The notes: generated by a model not told the origin, from the sequence alone. Positions 1-11,963 are shown, counted from the first letter of the stretch. The stretch is DNA of 47,280 bases from Mesostigma viride (GCA_009746045.1 RPFO01001330.1:1-47280), one strand, 5' to 3'. Program-made: numbers and translations.

Positions 1-861
1 CCTCCCTCCTCCTGCCCTCCCTTCCTCCCTCCTTCACTCCCTTCTCCCTTCTTCCCTTCCTCCCTTCCTCCCTTCCTCCCTTCCCTCCCTCCCTGCCCTC
101 CTTCCTCCTCCTGCTTCCCTCCTGCTCCCTCCTCCTTCCTCCCTGCCTTCCTCCTCCTCCCTCCCTGCCTCCCTTCCCTCCCTTCCTTCCTCTCTTCCCT
201 CCCTTCCCCCTCCTCCCTCCCTCCCTCCTCCTCCCTCCCTCCTCCTCCCTCCCTCCCTCCCTCCCTCCTCCCTCCCTCCCTCCCTCCCTCCCTCACTCCT
301 CCCTCACTCCTCCCTCCCTCCTCCCTCCTCCCCTCCCTCCCTCCCCTCCCTCCCTCCCTCCCTCCCTCCCTCCCTCCCCTCCTCCCTCCTCCTCCCTCCC
401 TCCCTCCTCCCTCCCTCCCTCCCTCCCTCCCTCCCTCCTCCCTCCTCCCTCCCTCCCTCCCTCCCTCCCTCCTCCCTCCCCTCCCCCCTCCCTCCCTCCT
501 CCTCCCTCCCTCCCTCCCTCCCTCCTCCCTCCCTCCCTCCCTCCCTCCTCCCTCCCTCCCTCCCTCCCTCCCTCCCTCCCTCCCTCCCTCCCTCCCTCCC
601 TCCCTCCCTCTCTTCTCCCTCCCTTTCTCCCTCCCTCCCTCCCTCCCTCCCTCCCTCCCTCCTCCTTCCCTCCCTCCCTCCCTCCCTCCCTCCCTCCTCC
701 TCCCTCCTCCCTCCCTCCCTCCTCCCTCCCTCCCTCCCTCCCTCCCTCCTCCCTCCCTCCCTCCCTCCCTCCTCCCTCCCTCCCTCCCTCCCTCCCTCCC
801 TCCCTCCCTCCCTCCCTCCCTCCCTCCCTCCCTCCCTCCCTTCCTCCCTCCCTCCCTCCCC
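1..861. repeat. (CCCT)n polypyrimidine microsatellite
   Basis: Almost uninterrupted CCCT/CCTC repeat with occasional TTCC or CACT variants. Long open frames exist on both strands only because a tetranucleotide repeat rarely makes stop codons; they encode Glu/Gly/Arg or Lys/Glu/Arg runs and are not genes. Confidence 0.97.
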
Positions 862-880
862 TCTTTCTCTCTTTCTTTCT

Positions 881-952
<72 letters not shown>

Positions 953-954
953 TC
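862..954. repeat. (CTTT)n microsatellite
   Basis: About 90 bp of CTTT repeat continuing the polypyrimidine tract. A short CATT-type transition (955-976) leads into the next repeat. Confidence 0.97.
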
Positions 955-976
955 ACTCATTCATTCATTGGTTCAT

Positions 977-1291
977 CCATTCATTCACTCCCTCGCTCGC
1001 TCGCTCACTCCCTCGCTTGCTCGCTCACTCTCTCACTCGCTCGCTCAGTCACTTGCTCACTCACTCACTTGCTCACTCACTCACTTACTCACTCACTCAC
1101 TCACTCACTCACTCACTCACTCACTCACTCACTCACTCACTCACTCACTCACTCACTCACTCACTCACTCACTCACTTACTCACTCACTCACTCACTCAC
1201 TCACTCACTCACTCACTCACTCACTCACTCACTCACTCACTCACTCACTCACTCACTCACTCACTCACTCACTCACTCACTCACTCACTCA
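977..1291. repeat. (ACTC)n microsatellite
   Basis: Imperfect CTCG/CTCA repeats at the left become nearly perfect ACTC from about 1,050 onward. The three overlapping Ser/Leu/Thr/His-rich open frames here are products of the repeat. Confidence 0.97.
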
Positions 1292-1984
1292 TTCCTTGAT
1301 TCATTCACTGGCCTCCGTTTGGAGAGTCATGGGGTACCAAATTTTTAGTAGGTACCTTTTATCCCTGTTTGATGCACAGCAAGAAGCGGGCCTGGGACCC
1401 CCCCTTCTCTCGTTGCCTTGACAGGCAGGCCACAGGTTCAATTGAACTGCTCACTGGGACGGTCTAGCAACTACTGTGGGTGAAATAAAGCTTCGACACA
1501 GCAAAAGCATAGTGGATGCAGTAGGGCTGCCCCATGGTCAAGTGGCCACAGATAGGCTTGGAACTCATTTAGAGGTGCCAGTTTGGGAGAATATAAAGGC
1601 CTCTCCCGGAGCCTGAGGGGTTTTAGGGGCATACACAGGGTTTACCCACAACCCCCCTGTTCCCTATGATTTCCCCCACAAATACGTCTCAAATAGGTCT
1701 CCGGCACTTGTGCAGTCTGGACGTAGGAGGATGGGGCCCACCCTGGCGGTGAGGGATGGCTCCCTGTCCCACAGCATCCCAATTACAGGGCCTAAAGGGC
1801 TTAGAAAGCACCTGATAGTGCTCCGTGCCTTCCCAATAAGTGCGCATCTTTGATGAATTGAATATGTAGTTGATTATATAGCCATTTGAGGAAGAAAATC
1901 AAACAATCCCTGTTCTCGCCACAGCACACCCTGAGCACCCTGAGCACCCGCTGACCGTGCATTCTGGTGGTGCTTCTCCCATAG
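1292..1984. other. Host-type sequence with no recognisable gene
   Basis: No open frame with protein-like composition. At 1950-1972 lies a 23-bp motif (GCTGACCGTGCATTC and the following 8 bases) that recurs exactly at 4837-4859 and 4861-4883, beyond the TTAA-bounded element. Confidence 0.6.
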
Positions 1985-1992
1985 TACATAAC

Positions 1993-2498
1993 CAGGGTTG
2001 GGCATAAAAGGGTTTACGTTACGTGAACACGTAATTACGTAACTACGTTGACGTAATCACGTGTGTTTTACGTTACGCTTTACGTGGCCAAAATGGGCAC
2101 GTAATGCCTTTTACGTACGTCGTCCTTTACGTTGCCTTTCTACGTCATTTTACGCGTAAAAACGTAACGTAAAGTGGACGTAACGTAAACCTGTGTGGGA
2201 ATGTCGGCAGATGGTTGCAAGGTGAAGGGGCTCTAGTGAGCTCTTGTAGGCCTAATGGCGCCGACGCGTCGGCGCGGCGCCAGGTGGTGCACGAAGAGCA
2301 GTGTCTTGTTTTTGCATGGAAATGGTGGAAAATATGAGCTTTTGCATGAGCTTTTGTGCGGTTTTACGTTTTTACGTTACGTTATGTCTTTACGTTACGC
2401 ACGTAAACCTTTACGTCCATTTAAAGTTTTACGTCAACCTTTTTCCATTTTACGTGTTTACGTTACGTCCTCCCTGACCCCCTTTACGCCCAACCCTG
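1993..2498. mobile_element. hAT-type MITE with 8-bp target duplication
   Basis: The 506-bp element starts with CAGGGTTGGGC and ends with its inverse GCCCAACCCTG. It is flanked on both sides by the identical octamer TACATAAC (1985-1992 and 2499-2506). An 8-bp duplication together with termini beginning CAGGG is the signature of the hAT superfamily. No transposase is encoded, so it is non-autonomous. The interior is saturated with ACGT cores in two blocks, about 2,010-2,190 and 2,360-2,480. Confidence 0.88.
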
Positions 2499-2514
2499 TA
2501 CATAACGTCATTAA

Positions 2515-4794
2515 GGGGACAGGACATACCTCAAGTGCACTTTTCTGGAAAGCATACGTATGCATGTGCTAAAAATTCAATGATGATTGGGGACCATAAA
2601 TATGACTCAAAAAAAAATTTCCCGCCACTTGGGGGGGGTACTACCCCCCAGCAGTTGCCAGTTATGTGCTAAAAATAGAAAAAGACGCAATTTTCGGCCT
2701 AATTTCCATAGGAGAATGGGCAAACATATTGGGACCAAATCACATGTTTCCATATAGCTCCCCCACTTTGAGAAATTCTACCTAAGTTTGAGCACAGAAA
2801 AATCATGTTTAGACACATTGATGGATTTTCCCGCAAAAAGGGTATTTTAAGAAAAGGCATAAACACATGGAATAATGTCATATAACATATTTTAAAATAT
2901 TACAGGTGGGGAAACATGCAGCCCCAAATTTTCAGGTCATTCTGACAAGTGCAGCCCTAGTTGATGGATATTCCTAGGTTGCCACCTATGACAAAGCTAA
3001 GGAAGGTTTTAGCTAGTATTTAACCACACTAACACCCCTTTATCCATCCAAGCCTTGTAAAAACTGGCCAAACCACATGCTACCATTCTCTGCGTGTATG
3101 GTACCTGCTATGTTCAAGGTTTGACGCCATTCTGACAAAAACTGCCCACGTTACAACCATTCCAAGATGGACCACCACGAAGACGCTACAAGGAGGTTTT
3201 CGTTACCATTTGGCCACTTAAGCATCTCCTTCTCCATCAAAGACCTCTGCAAACTGACCAAAGCGCACATTGTTAAGTCTTGCATGCTGACAACAAGACA
3301 TGCTCAAGGTTGGGGGTCATAGTGACAAGAACTGCTCAGGTTGATGGGTTTAATATGTGACCACCTGGCAAGGCTCTAAGGACCACTCAGTAAGCAGGTA
3401 AACACAATGACACTTCATATGCCATCCAACATGCACCAAAACCATGCTGAGTATGTTTACAAAGTACAAATGGGTGGCCACGCACCTTATACGCCTTCAC
3501 CGCCCCTCGAGCATGGCCACCCTTGTATCTATGTGCATAGCAATAACGATGGTAGCACTAACCAGCATTTTCTATGTTTCTCCCAGGTTAGTGTGTAAGG
3601 TTGATGCCAACCAAGCTAATCAACACTACAAAACCTCCTAAACTAGCCAGCCTGGGCAACAACCAGGGACAATGTAGGGCAAGGAACCAAGTAGGATCAT
3701 GGTATGCATAGCTTGCATGCAGTCAACCATGTCAACCATGGCTGGCTCAGCACATTGCAGTCTTGTCACATTATCATAACAAGGGAAAGCTCAAATAAAC
3801 CAATAGTGGCAGCTATCTACATGCAGTCACACAAATGCAATATCTCCAACATCATCATCACTATAACACTTCCATCCCCGCACGATAAAATGCAAAGAAA
3901 CTATTGGCGACCTGTAAGCGCATGAGCGCTGTGATGCCACTGCAAAGAGAGGGTGCGTCACTTTCACACAACAAGAAGTGTCCATACGCACAACATCCTT
4001 GCCAGAACACGTTTTTTAAAATGCCTTAAACCCTCCCGAGAAGTATAGGCTGCGACTGAAGCAGCCCTGACCACGACATCAACATCAACGAAATCTAAAG
4101 CTGCCAGGTATTCGACAACACAACGGCAAGCAACGGCGAGCTAGCTGGCGGACAATGCCCAAAAATAACGCAAAAAACTTTGAACGATGAGCTCATAGAA
4201 GAAAGCACTGATAGCGGATGACACTCGCGACAAATCTGTACCTTGCCCTCGTAAATCCCTCGCCCAGGCGCGCAACAACAGCCGTTCTTCCATGGACAGG
4301 TCAGACACGCATTGGGCAGGCCTGAACAATTACTTACTTACCGAGATTACTCACTTACTTACCGAGAATGGCCGAACATGTGGCGAAAAGCACCCGCTCG
4401 GTTTAGAATTCGATGCTACCGATATTAATGCCTGCTTCACGGTCAGAACACCCCCCAAAACCGCGATTCACTGCCCCTGTCATGAATTCTATTTCATTCC
4501 GCGCAACCAAAAATTCAGATTACCCCCCATGCCGATGGCATAGAAAAACAACAGCGTTATTGTAAACCAGCTAGGTTCCGTACAAACCAACATCATAAAC
4601 TCATCGTCTTTAACATGCAAGTAGATATTTTGCATTTTTCTTGCCCTATCGTGGTAGTTTTTCCTGAATGCAGTCGCCATGGCCACTTCCGCAAGGGGTG
4701 GGCGCACCGTGCACCCACTTTTCACGGTACGGACAGTACCTGGGACAGTGCCGCGAATTTTTGGCGCCAAAAAATTCGCGCATGTCCTGTCCCC
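2515..4794. mobile_element. TTAA-bounded DNA transposon relic (piggyBac/Kolobok-like)
   Basis: Inverted ends GGGGACAGGACAT (2515-2527) and ATGTCCTGTCCCC (4782-4794) are directly flanked by TTAA at 2511-2514 and 4795-4798. TTAA targets are used by piggyBac and Kolobok transposons. The 2.28-kb interior has no open frame I recognise as a transposase, so the element looks non-autonomous or decayed. Its right end contains a GC-rich segment (about 4,670-4,790) that has a diverged inverted copy near 15,040-15,170. Confidence 0.72.
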
Positions 4795-4798
4795 TTAA

Positions 4799-5345
4799 TG
4801 AACGCCTGTGCCCTATGCATCGCACCATGAGCACGCGCTGACCGTGCATTCTGGTGGTGTGCTGACCGTGCATTCTGGTGGTGTTTCTCCCACCACAGGG
4901 CTGGCATCGCTGGTTGCGGGCGCTCTAGCTCCTGGTGGTGGGCAGGAAGCAGGCGACGAGGCAGCAGCTTCCATATCAGAAGTGCTGGACCCACAAGCAG
5001 GCTGGCCGGAGCATGTCGGCACTGCCATTGGCACCCTGGCGATACAGTGCTGCACACTGGACCCAGCAGAGCGGCTACCACTGGGGACAGTCTTGCCGCG
5101 CCTACAAGAGCTTTCGGTTTCGTCACTGCGACGTGGTTAGTTAGAGTTGGCCTGAATTGGCACAGGCTCGTAATTGAATGTGACGAGAGCAGCATACGTG
5201 CCCTCCATGTAAAGTTGGGACTGACCTTGGCCGCGTGGATTTTCCACCACGATTAGCCAAGTCCGGTGAATTTCGCCTTCTTTGACATGGCAAGAAGTGC
5301 AGAGCCCTTTCCCTGCTGGCCACAGAGCAAGCTGCAGTGCTGCAT
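4799..5345. other. Host-type sequence; two copies of a 23-bp repeat, no gene
   Basis: Two adjacent direct copies (4837-4859, 4861-4883) of a 23-bp motif also found at 1950-1972. The small open frames on both strands here overlap one another and have no recognisable domain. Confidence 0.5.
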
Positions 5346-5389
5346 TAATTAATTAATTAATAGACTGCGTCACATGAGCATAAGTCCTC

Positions 5390-5560
5390 AGTGGGAGGGG
5401 AACATGGGATGGAATGGTGTAAGCTATCTAGGTCCTAGTTACAGGGGTGTGGGCACCGCGGCCCGAATCGCTATGAATGCCATACTTGGTCACACGCGGA
5501 GCCCCCACAGGCTTGGGGGTGGTCTCCTTCATCACTACTTGCCATCTATCCTTGCGCACC
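5390..5560. repeat. Dispersed repeat C, copy 1
   Basis: Closely matches 11,774-11,925. The homology resumes at about 5,630-5,690 (matching 11,930-11,970) after a roughly 70-bp A/T-rich insertion at 5,562-5,630. The motif TGCGCACCAT is found on both sides of that insertion, as expected for a target-site duplication made by retroposition. Confidence 0.75.
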
Positions 5561-5603
5561 ATTAAAATTAAAAATTAAATTATAACATGCCTCCGTTGGG
5601 AGA

Positions 5604-7101
5604 TCATGTAGCACATATTCCTTGATGGGTGCGCACCATCTGTCTCCATATTACAGACAAACCAGGAGCCTGCCCGGGTGTGAGCCCGTCACGTCTAGTG
5701 TAGCACATGTCCATGCCGAGTCTATCACGAAAAGTCCACGGGTGGCGGCCCTGCCGCGCGCGGCCGGGGGCACGCCAGGTGAGGACATATCGCCCAGGCT
5801 GGGCGGGCTTGGTGCCAGCTAGTCTATCTGATGTATCTACCTGATCTGTGCGGGCCAGGTGCCCGGCTAGGCCCAGGCGCCTGTGCCTAATAATGTGGGA
5901 AACATAGGGCAAATCAGCGTACAAATCCTCATTACTAATGTGCAAACCAAAGGGGATGTGAAGGGCCTTGCGCAGCATCTTGGTGACGGTGCCGTCGAGT
6001 CGTTGCTCCAGCTCCTGCGTCAGTATCCAGGTCTCGGCGCCGTAGGTCAGGATCGTCAGAATGACGACCTTGAAGAGGTCACGCTTGACGATCCGGGGTA
6101 GGGCGGGGTTGCTCCACCAGCGGCGGTGGTCATGGAGGTGCGCCCACGCCATGCCGATCCGTGTCGTCATGTCGTCCTCGCAGTCGGGAAGCCAACTGCC
6201 GAGCAGCTTGAAGCGGCCTGAAGGAGGGTAGTTGACCTCGGCATCGTCTAAGAGGCGGAGGCCCTGCCATGCCGAGGGCCAGGGCCTCCGTTTTGGGGCT
6301 GATTTCTAGACCAACCGCCCGAGGCTCGAGCGCCAGGCAGTCCAGCCAAAGTTGGGCAGACTCCGGCTTCTCGATGAGCGTGATGTCGTCGGCATAAATG
6401 AGGTCAGCTAGTGAATTCTGCTTGTTAGTCGCCCCCCCTTCTCCAAGCTCATTCGTGATCGCTAGGCCAGGGGCACGGCCTGCAATGCTAGCAAAGCGAG
6501 CACGTGCCTGGCGCATAACACAATCCACTACAATAATAAACAGGTACGGCGACAGGACGCAACCCTGCCGGACGCCGGTCTGCAGTGGGCATGGCGGGGT
6601 AATGCCGTGTTGAGTGCGCACCGAAGTGGTCGACCCCGCATACAGCGTGCGGATGACGGTCATCAGGGGAGTGGGGACGCGAGCGCGAGCAAGTTCAGCC
6701 TCTAGAGCGTCCCAGAGGACAGAATCAAAAGCCTTGATGAAGTCGACGAAGATCAGGATGGCGGGAAACTCACCAGGTTGCAGGAGAGTGATTTCCTCGA
6801 AGAGGCGACGCGTGACGAAGATGGCCATGACGGTGTTGCGCCCAGGACGGAAGCCCATTTGACTTTCCCCAAGGTGACAGTCGAGAGCAGAACGAAGGCG
6901 GTTGAGGATCATGCCCATGAACAACTTGAGTGCGGCGCTCTGGATGCAGACTCCTCTGTAGTTGGCAGGGTCGTCAGGGGAACCTTTGTTCTTGTACTGC
7001 ATAATACGGTAGCTGTGCTGCCACTCAGGAATCGGCGGCGCATTGGCAAGCAGGATCCGGTTGCAGACGTCAAGCAGGAACCCCGTGAGCACCGTCAGCA
7101 T
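5604..7101 (-). pseudogene. 5'-truncated, frameshifted non-LTR (LINE) reverse transcriptase
   Basis: The upper part (7101 down to about 6270) encodes reverse transcriptase blocks. Visible are the segment around FVDFIKAFDS, the block GVRQGCVLSPYLF and the catalytic YADD in DLIYADDITL. A frameshift near 6,270 moves the reading frame. The lower part (6170 to 5604) then encodes the usual LINE carboxy-terminal region, including LTYGAETWILT and the segment around HRRLGLAGHL. No endonuclease domain lies upstream, so the copy is truncated at its 5' side in the usual LINE manner. The family resembles L2/RTE-type elements common in animal genomes, but I cannot fix the clade. It cannot be active because it is both truncated and shifted. 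Confidence 0.9.
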
Positions 7102-7518
7102 AGGCTTTGATCAAAGGGGCAATAAAGATCACTAAGCTCCCAAGAAGACCAGCATTTGATTGAATACAATAAGTGGAGCCCTGCCACAAATGCAGCAGTT
7201 AACAGTGGCTTCTCAATCCGCACGCGGAAGCAAGAAGCCTCCAGTGTGGGAGGGAGGGGAAAGAAACAATTGTGGATCATTGCCTGCCTAGCTTGCTTTA
7301 GGCATGGTCCGCCGACAATCAAGCTGACATCATCCTAAATTAAGTAACAACAGCATGCGTTTAACGCCGGCCTGAACAGTGCTGAAAACGCCACTACAAA
7401 CAACATGGCCACGCACCCCCAGGCTAGTGCGTTAACCGTACAGGTAGTTGTACAAGGTTCCCAAGACTGACAAACATAAAACTCGCCCATCGACCCCTTG
7501 GGCCGGTCCGAATCCACT
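7102..7518. other. Host-type sequence, no gene
   Basis: Short open frames only, without protein-like features. Confidence 0.5.
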
Positions 7519-7563
7519 ATTAATTAATTAATTAATTAATTAATTAATTAATTAATTAATTAA
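7519..7563. repeat. (TTAA)n microsatellite
   Basis: About eleven TTAA units. A shorter run occurs at 5,345-5,362. Both are followed by the same motif (GCGTCAC, then TGAGCATAAGTCC), so the microsatellite is part of a dispersed repeat. Confidence 0.9.
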
Positions 7564-7640
7564 TAGACACGCGACTGCGTCACGTGAGCATAAGTCCTCA
7601 GTGAGAGGGGAACATGGGATGGAATGGATGATGTAAGCTA

Positions 7641-7979
7641 TTTGTTGAGCTTCGCTCATTTTATGTATGACGCGTGGACTGGCTCAAAGGGGACCGACCT
7701 GCCGTAGGTAGCGTAAGACTAGCGCTTGTCACGAGGGTACTGCACTGGCCGGCCCTTTTTGTGCCGAGGCTGAGTGTGGTTCCGGAGTGCAGGCCTAGGT
7801 AGCTTCTAACGTACGTCACTAGACCTTGTTGCCTGCGCCAGCCGCCAGGCGTGGCGCAACTGTGATGGGCAGTCAGTACACCTTGTACCTGCGCAAGCCG
7901 GCAGGCCTGCGTGGCTCAATGTGAATGATAGTCAGTACTTAGAGTGGTGTAGGGGAGGTAGGGAGGCCTCTTTTCAGCT
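7641..7979. repeat. Dispersed repeat B, copy 1
   Basis: About 340 bp, over 90% identical by eye to 11,186-11,526. It contains an internal, partly duplicated segment around CTGCGCCAGCCG. No coding capacity. Confidence 0.85.
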
Positions 7980-8520
7980 TCGCAACTTTATCCCATATCC
8001 GCAGTCACGTGTCTATTAATTAACTTTATCCCTGCATTTGCTGGCAAGGTCGGCTGGCCGGTATGGCGGCTGCGCCGAATGTAAGACGATGCTATCGGCC
8101 TCTCCGGGCGTGGAGAGGCCTAGAATAAATTTCTTTATGTTCGCCACCCGGCCAACCGTTACAGGCCACGGTAATGGTTGGTGGTGTGGGGGTTCTACAA
8201 TTTGAGTAAAAGGGTGTGATTTCCGGCGCTGGGCCCACTAACGATTCCCCTCTACCCCTGGGTGCGGCAAGCAGCTTCCTGACACTGGGGGAGCTGCGAT
8301 TTAAGTCGGACAACGTCAGCGCCCATAATGGCCATGGATGATGCATTTAAGAATTTAGCCACGCCCTGCCTATAATGGTACCCCCCATGGATGATGCATT
8401 AAGAATTAGCTCAGCCCTGCCTATACAGAGAGTCATTCTCTGATGAGAAGCCATGCCTTAGCTTTTGTATAGCCACGTTGATCTTCGCTCACCATGACAG
8501 GCACCCCCTTAGCTGGGTAT
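7980..8520. other. Host-type sequence, no gene
   Basis: Contains a short local duplication around ATGGATGATGCATT (8,334 and 8,388). Nothing else is recognisable. Confidence 0.5.
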
Positions 8521-8528
8521 AGCTTGAT

Positions 8529-10039
8529 CAGAGTTCCATTATACGCAATACGCGGTTATACGCGCGGGGTCCGTATAATGGATAATACGGTATAATACGG
8601 TATTATCCGGAAATTATACGCAAATACTGGATTTAATCGTTTTTGGGGTTGTTTCATGCATTTTGATATCATTTCAAGCAGTCCACATGTTTCTGACACT
8701 AAATTACACATGATACATGGGTTGCCACTGCTCAGCAGTGCTTGGGAACACTGGACGTGTAAACCGGGGTTCACGAGGAGCTAGATTACCTATGCATTAT
8801 AGCCTAAAAAACAACGCCAAATGAAATGGAAAGATGAAAAAAGCAAAAGAAGTAAGATGGCTATGCTTCCATGCAAGCAGGTCCTGGGCATCTCCATGTT
8901 TCTTGTATGCATGAGGAGCACACAAGAAGAAGGCTGACTTTGGCGAGCAAAACAAGAAATAGTGGCTAGATCTGGCCAGAAAACCACTTGTTTCGAGATG
9001 TTTTTAGCAAGAAAAAACATCGCGTTATCAAGCTTATCATATTTATAAACAATGCCAAGCACTACGTCACTGCTTTCGATGAAGCATAAGCTAATAGCAG
9101 ACAAATCTGGTCCAAAATCTGCATGTCGTAGTGGTATTCCCCAACCATCACGAGCCAATAATGCGTAGAGGCAGTAAAGCAACCAACAGACAAGCAGGAA
9201 ACCTCCATTACAGGTCTACGATTATTTTACAATCCACCCAACAACTTGATACAGTACAATGAACACGTGAACAGGATAGCACGTACCAGATCAAAACCGC
9301 ATATTACCTTTCTTGACGGAGCCAGCATGCCCACCTGATGGACGTAGCTGCGAGCCTTTCCTGGCCGTCGTCGCTTATAAATCATGTAAGGAATAACGTG
9401 AAACATCTATCCGCGTTCAAATGTAGGAGCATTTCCCGCCTATCAACAGTTAGCACATGCACGGTCGCCACCTGGTTGCTGAAACGAGGTTGCCGCATCG
9501 AGCAGAAGGTCGAGACATATCTGCGCACATCCAAACGTTGCCTGGCCAAGGATATAAGCTTTTCAAGACCTAAGGATCATGCCTACAGATTGAAAATGTA
9601 AAGCGGCCATGCTCTCGTACCAGTCAGTTTTCTGTATGACTTACATTAATATTCGGTGCATGGCTGCCCGAGAGGCAAGGGCAGAGACCTAAACAGCATG
9701 GAGGGTTGCCAACTTGGGTTGCCAACTTGCCATGCTACAGTGTAGCTTGCTTGTAAGATCCTTGTGTCTCACGGTCGCCAAATGTCAACCAGTGGATGGT
9801 TTCCGTAGTGTTTCTAAGTTCCCTTGCATTCCCGCCTTAGTTCCCGCCCGAAAAATTTGGCTGCCGGACCTCGGATGAGCGCGAAAACCCCATTATACGC
9901 GCGCTTATACGAATTATTCGCCGTATTATACGTAAAAATACGCGAATCGTATAAAACGGATAAAAATTATCCGCTCGACCTTGTATAACGCGTATTCTAC
10001 CGTATAATACCGTATAATACGCCGTATAATGGAACTCTG
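8529..10039. mobile_element. hAT-type non-autonomous transposon, 1.5 kb
   Basis: Ends are CAGAGTTCCATTATACG and its exact inverse (10,023-10,039). Flanks are AGCTTGAT (8521-8528) and AGCTTGGT (10040-10047), an 8-bp target duplication with one mismatch. Termini starting CAGAG with an 8-bp duplication fit hAT. Both subterminal regions (8,546-8,640 and 9,890-10,022) are full of short TATACG/CGTATA and TAATACGG words, likely transposase-binding repeats. The internal open frames (for example 8,790-9,182 on the minus strand) show no transposase motif. Confidence 0.82.
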
Positions 10040-10047
10040 AGCTTGGT

Positions 10048-11000
10048 AGATCATGGGGGTGCAGGTGCCCTAGTGCACCTCGAGCAAGTGTCGTTTTCAT
10101 TCCCACCCTTGCAGGAAGTAGCTTAGAATGTATTAAAAGCCATATGCCCCTTCTCTGGGATATGTGCTACATTCATTACTCCCAACGGAATGTTCCTAAT
10201 TAATTAATTCATTAACGTCAGGGAAGGAGCCATACAGGCCAGGGCCAGTCGCTACGGTGGAAAGAATCGTGAACAGGTGGAGGCAAATCTGCCTTAAACG
10301 TGGAGATGGCTAGCGCGGGGTGCCAGGGAAGCCCATAACTGCCAGGAGCCTGACAGCGGCCCCGATCTGTCGGCCTGTGGCCAGACGGGAGTTTCAGGGA
10401 CTGGATGCGGGGCTGGAGCAAATCTTGGTGGGAGGAGCGCGCTCTTCATTATTGCCTAGAACTTTTTTCAGCCAAGAACTGATGTTCGCCTGGCGGGGCT
10501 GAAATTCTGGCTGTTTTATCGCCTTTGTTTTCATCCTGTATGATGCATTATAGGAAAGTCAACAATTAAGAGTTCGGTTCAGCCAGGGGGGCGTATCTAT
10601 GCCATAAAAATTTCCTACAAAAACACAAGCCCTGGTCGGGGCTTTGGCTAAGCAGTTTCCGCCAGGCCAAGGCCTTGGTAGGGTAGAGGGCCTATCGCCA
10701 CAATGGCTTCAATGCCGGGAAATCCCAGCCTCAGGGGTGGGGCTCAGTGGTGATGGGTCCTGGGCTTGTGAGAGACGGTCCGGGGGCGTAAGGCCTAATG
10801 AGCAGCCGCTGGACACCGCCCCCCTAACAGGGGGAACGACATGGGTGCCGCCCTGCGTCCGCCGGGAAACCGTAGCGGCCACACGGGGGCGGCAGTACAG
10901 CCGCGACAGCGTGCAGAAGGGGGGCCAATTAGGGCGGAAAGAAACTCGGCACCAAGGTTGGCGACAGCCTTGGTGGCCAGGTAGGAGGTGTGGGGGCACC
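10048..11000. other. Host-type sequence, no recognisable gene
   Basis: An open frame on the plus strand (10,644-11,075) and its antisense partner have no recognisable domain and are not adopted. The region leads into the repeat cluster at 11,001. Confidence 0.45.
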
Positions 11001-11185
11001 ACCTTGTGTTCGAGTATGCTGGGCCCCCAGCATGGTGCTACAATTTATAACCAACTTGATAATGATGTGCACTGAGTTTGAAGGTGTGGTATAGGCTGTC
11101 CGTATAAAGCCTAGCACACAAAAATGTAATATAAATGTTTCTCTTGGTGGGAAGGAACTCCAATGGACCAAAAACAAGAAATGTA
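11001..11185. repeat. Dispersed repeat A, copy 1
   Basis: 185 bp, nearly identical to 11,581-11,767 in the same orientation. The two copies bracket repeat B. Confidence 0.88.
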
Positions 11186-11526
11186 TTTGTTGAGCTAGCT
11201 TCGCTCATTTTATATATGACGCGTGGACTGGCTCAAAGGGGACCGACCTGCCGTAGGTAGCGTAAGACTAGCGCTTGTCACGAGGGTACTGCACTGGCCG
11301 GCCCTTTTTGTGCCGAGGCTGAGTGTGGTTCCGGAGTGCAGGCCTAGGTAGCTTCTAACGTACGTCACTAGACCTTGTACCTGCGCCAGCCGCCAGGCGT
11401 GGCGCAACTGTGATGGGCAGTCAGTACACCTTGTACCTGCGCCAGCCGGCAGGCCTGCGTGGCGCAATTTGAATGATAGTCAGTACTTAGGTGGTGTCGG
11501 GGACGTAGGGAGGCCTCTTTTCAGCT
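11186..11526. repeat. Dispersed repeat B, copy 2
   Basis: Second copy of the 340-bp unit at 7,641-7,979, abutting repeat A directly. It is followed by a (CCCA)n run (about 11,525-11,555). Confidence 0.85.
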
Positions 11527-11580
11527 CCCACCCACCCACCCACCCACCCACCCATCCACGCTGCTAATCTGAGGGGCAAC

Positions 11581-11767
11581 ACCTTGTGTTCGAGTATGCT
11601 GGGCCCCCAGCATGGTGCTACTACAATAACCAACTTGATAATGATGTGCACTGAGTTTGAAGGTCTGGTATAATAGGCTGTCGGTATAAAGCCTAGCACA
11701 CAAAAATGTAAAATAAATGTTTCTCTTGGTGGGAAGGAACTCCAATGGACCAAAAACAAGAAATGTA
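11581..11767. repeat. Dispersed repeat A, copy 2
   Basis: Second copy of repeat A. Small differences include a TACTACAATAACC versus TACAATTTATAACC variant. Confidence 0.88.
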
Positions 11768-11773
11768 TCTATA

Positions 11774-11963
11774 GGTCCTAGTTACAGGGTTGTGGGCACC
11801 ACGGCCCGAATCGCTATGAATGCCATAGTATGTAGTAACACTCGTAACGCGGTCACACGCGGAGCCCCCACAGACTTGGGGGTGGTCTCCTTCATCACTA
11901 CTTGCCATCTATCCTTGCGTACCATCTGCCTCCATATTACAGACAAGCCAGGAGGCTGCCTGG
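11774..11963. repeat. Dispersed repeat C, copy 2
   Basis: Matches 5,440-5,560 plus 5,630-5,680 and represents the uninterrupted form of that repeat. It carries an extra stretch (GTATGTAGTAACACTCGTAA) absent from copy 1. Confidence 0.78.

Noticed and set aside
304-1421. Long open frames over the microsatellites (Glu/Gly/Arg-rich and Ser/Leu/Thr/His-rich)
   Set aside because: Produced by tetranucleotide repeats that lack stop codons in some frames; no real protein composition.
10644-11075. 143-codon open frame on the plus strand
   Set aside because: Overlaps repeat A, has an antisense partner of similar length and no recognisable motif.
7641-11767. Repeats A, B and C considered as LTRs of a retroelement
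   Set aside because: No TG...CA ends, primer-binding site or internal gag/pol between copies; they behave as independent dispersed repeats.
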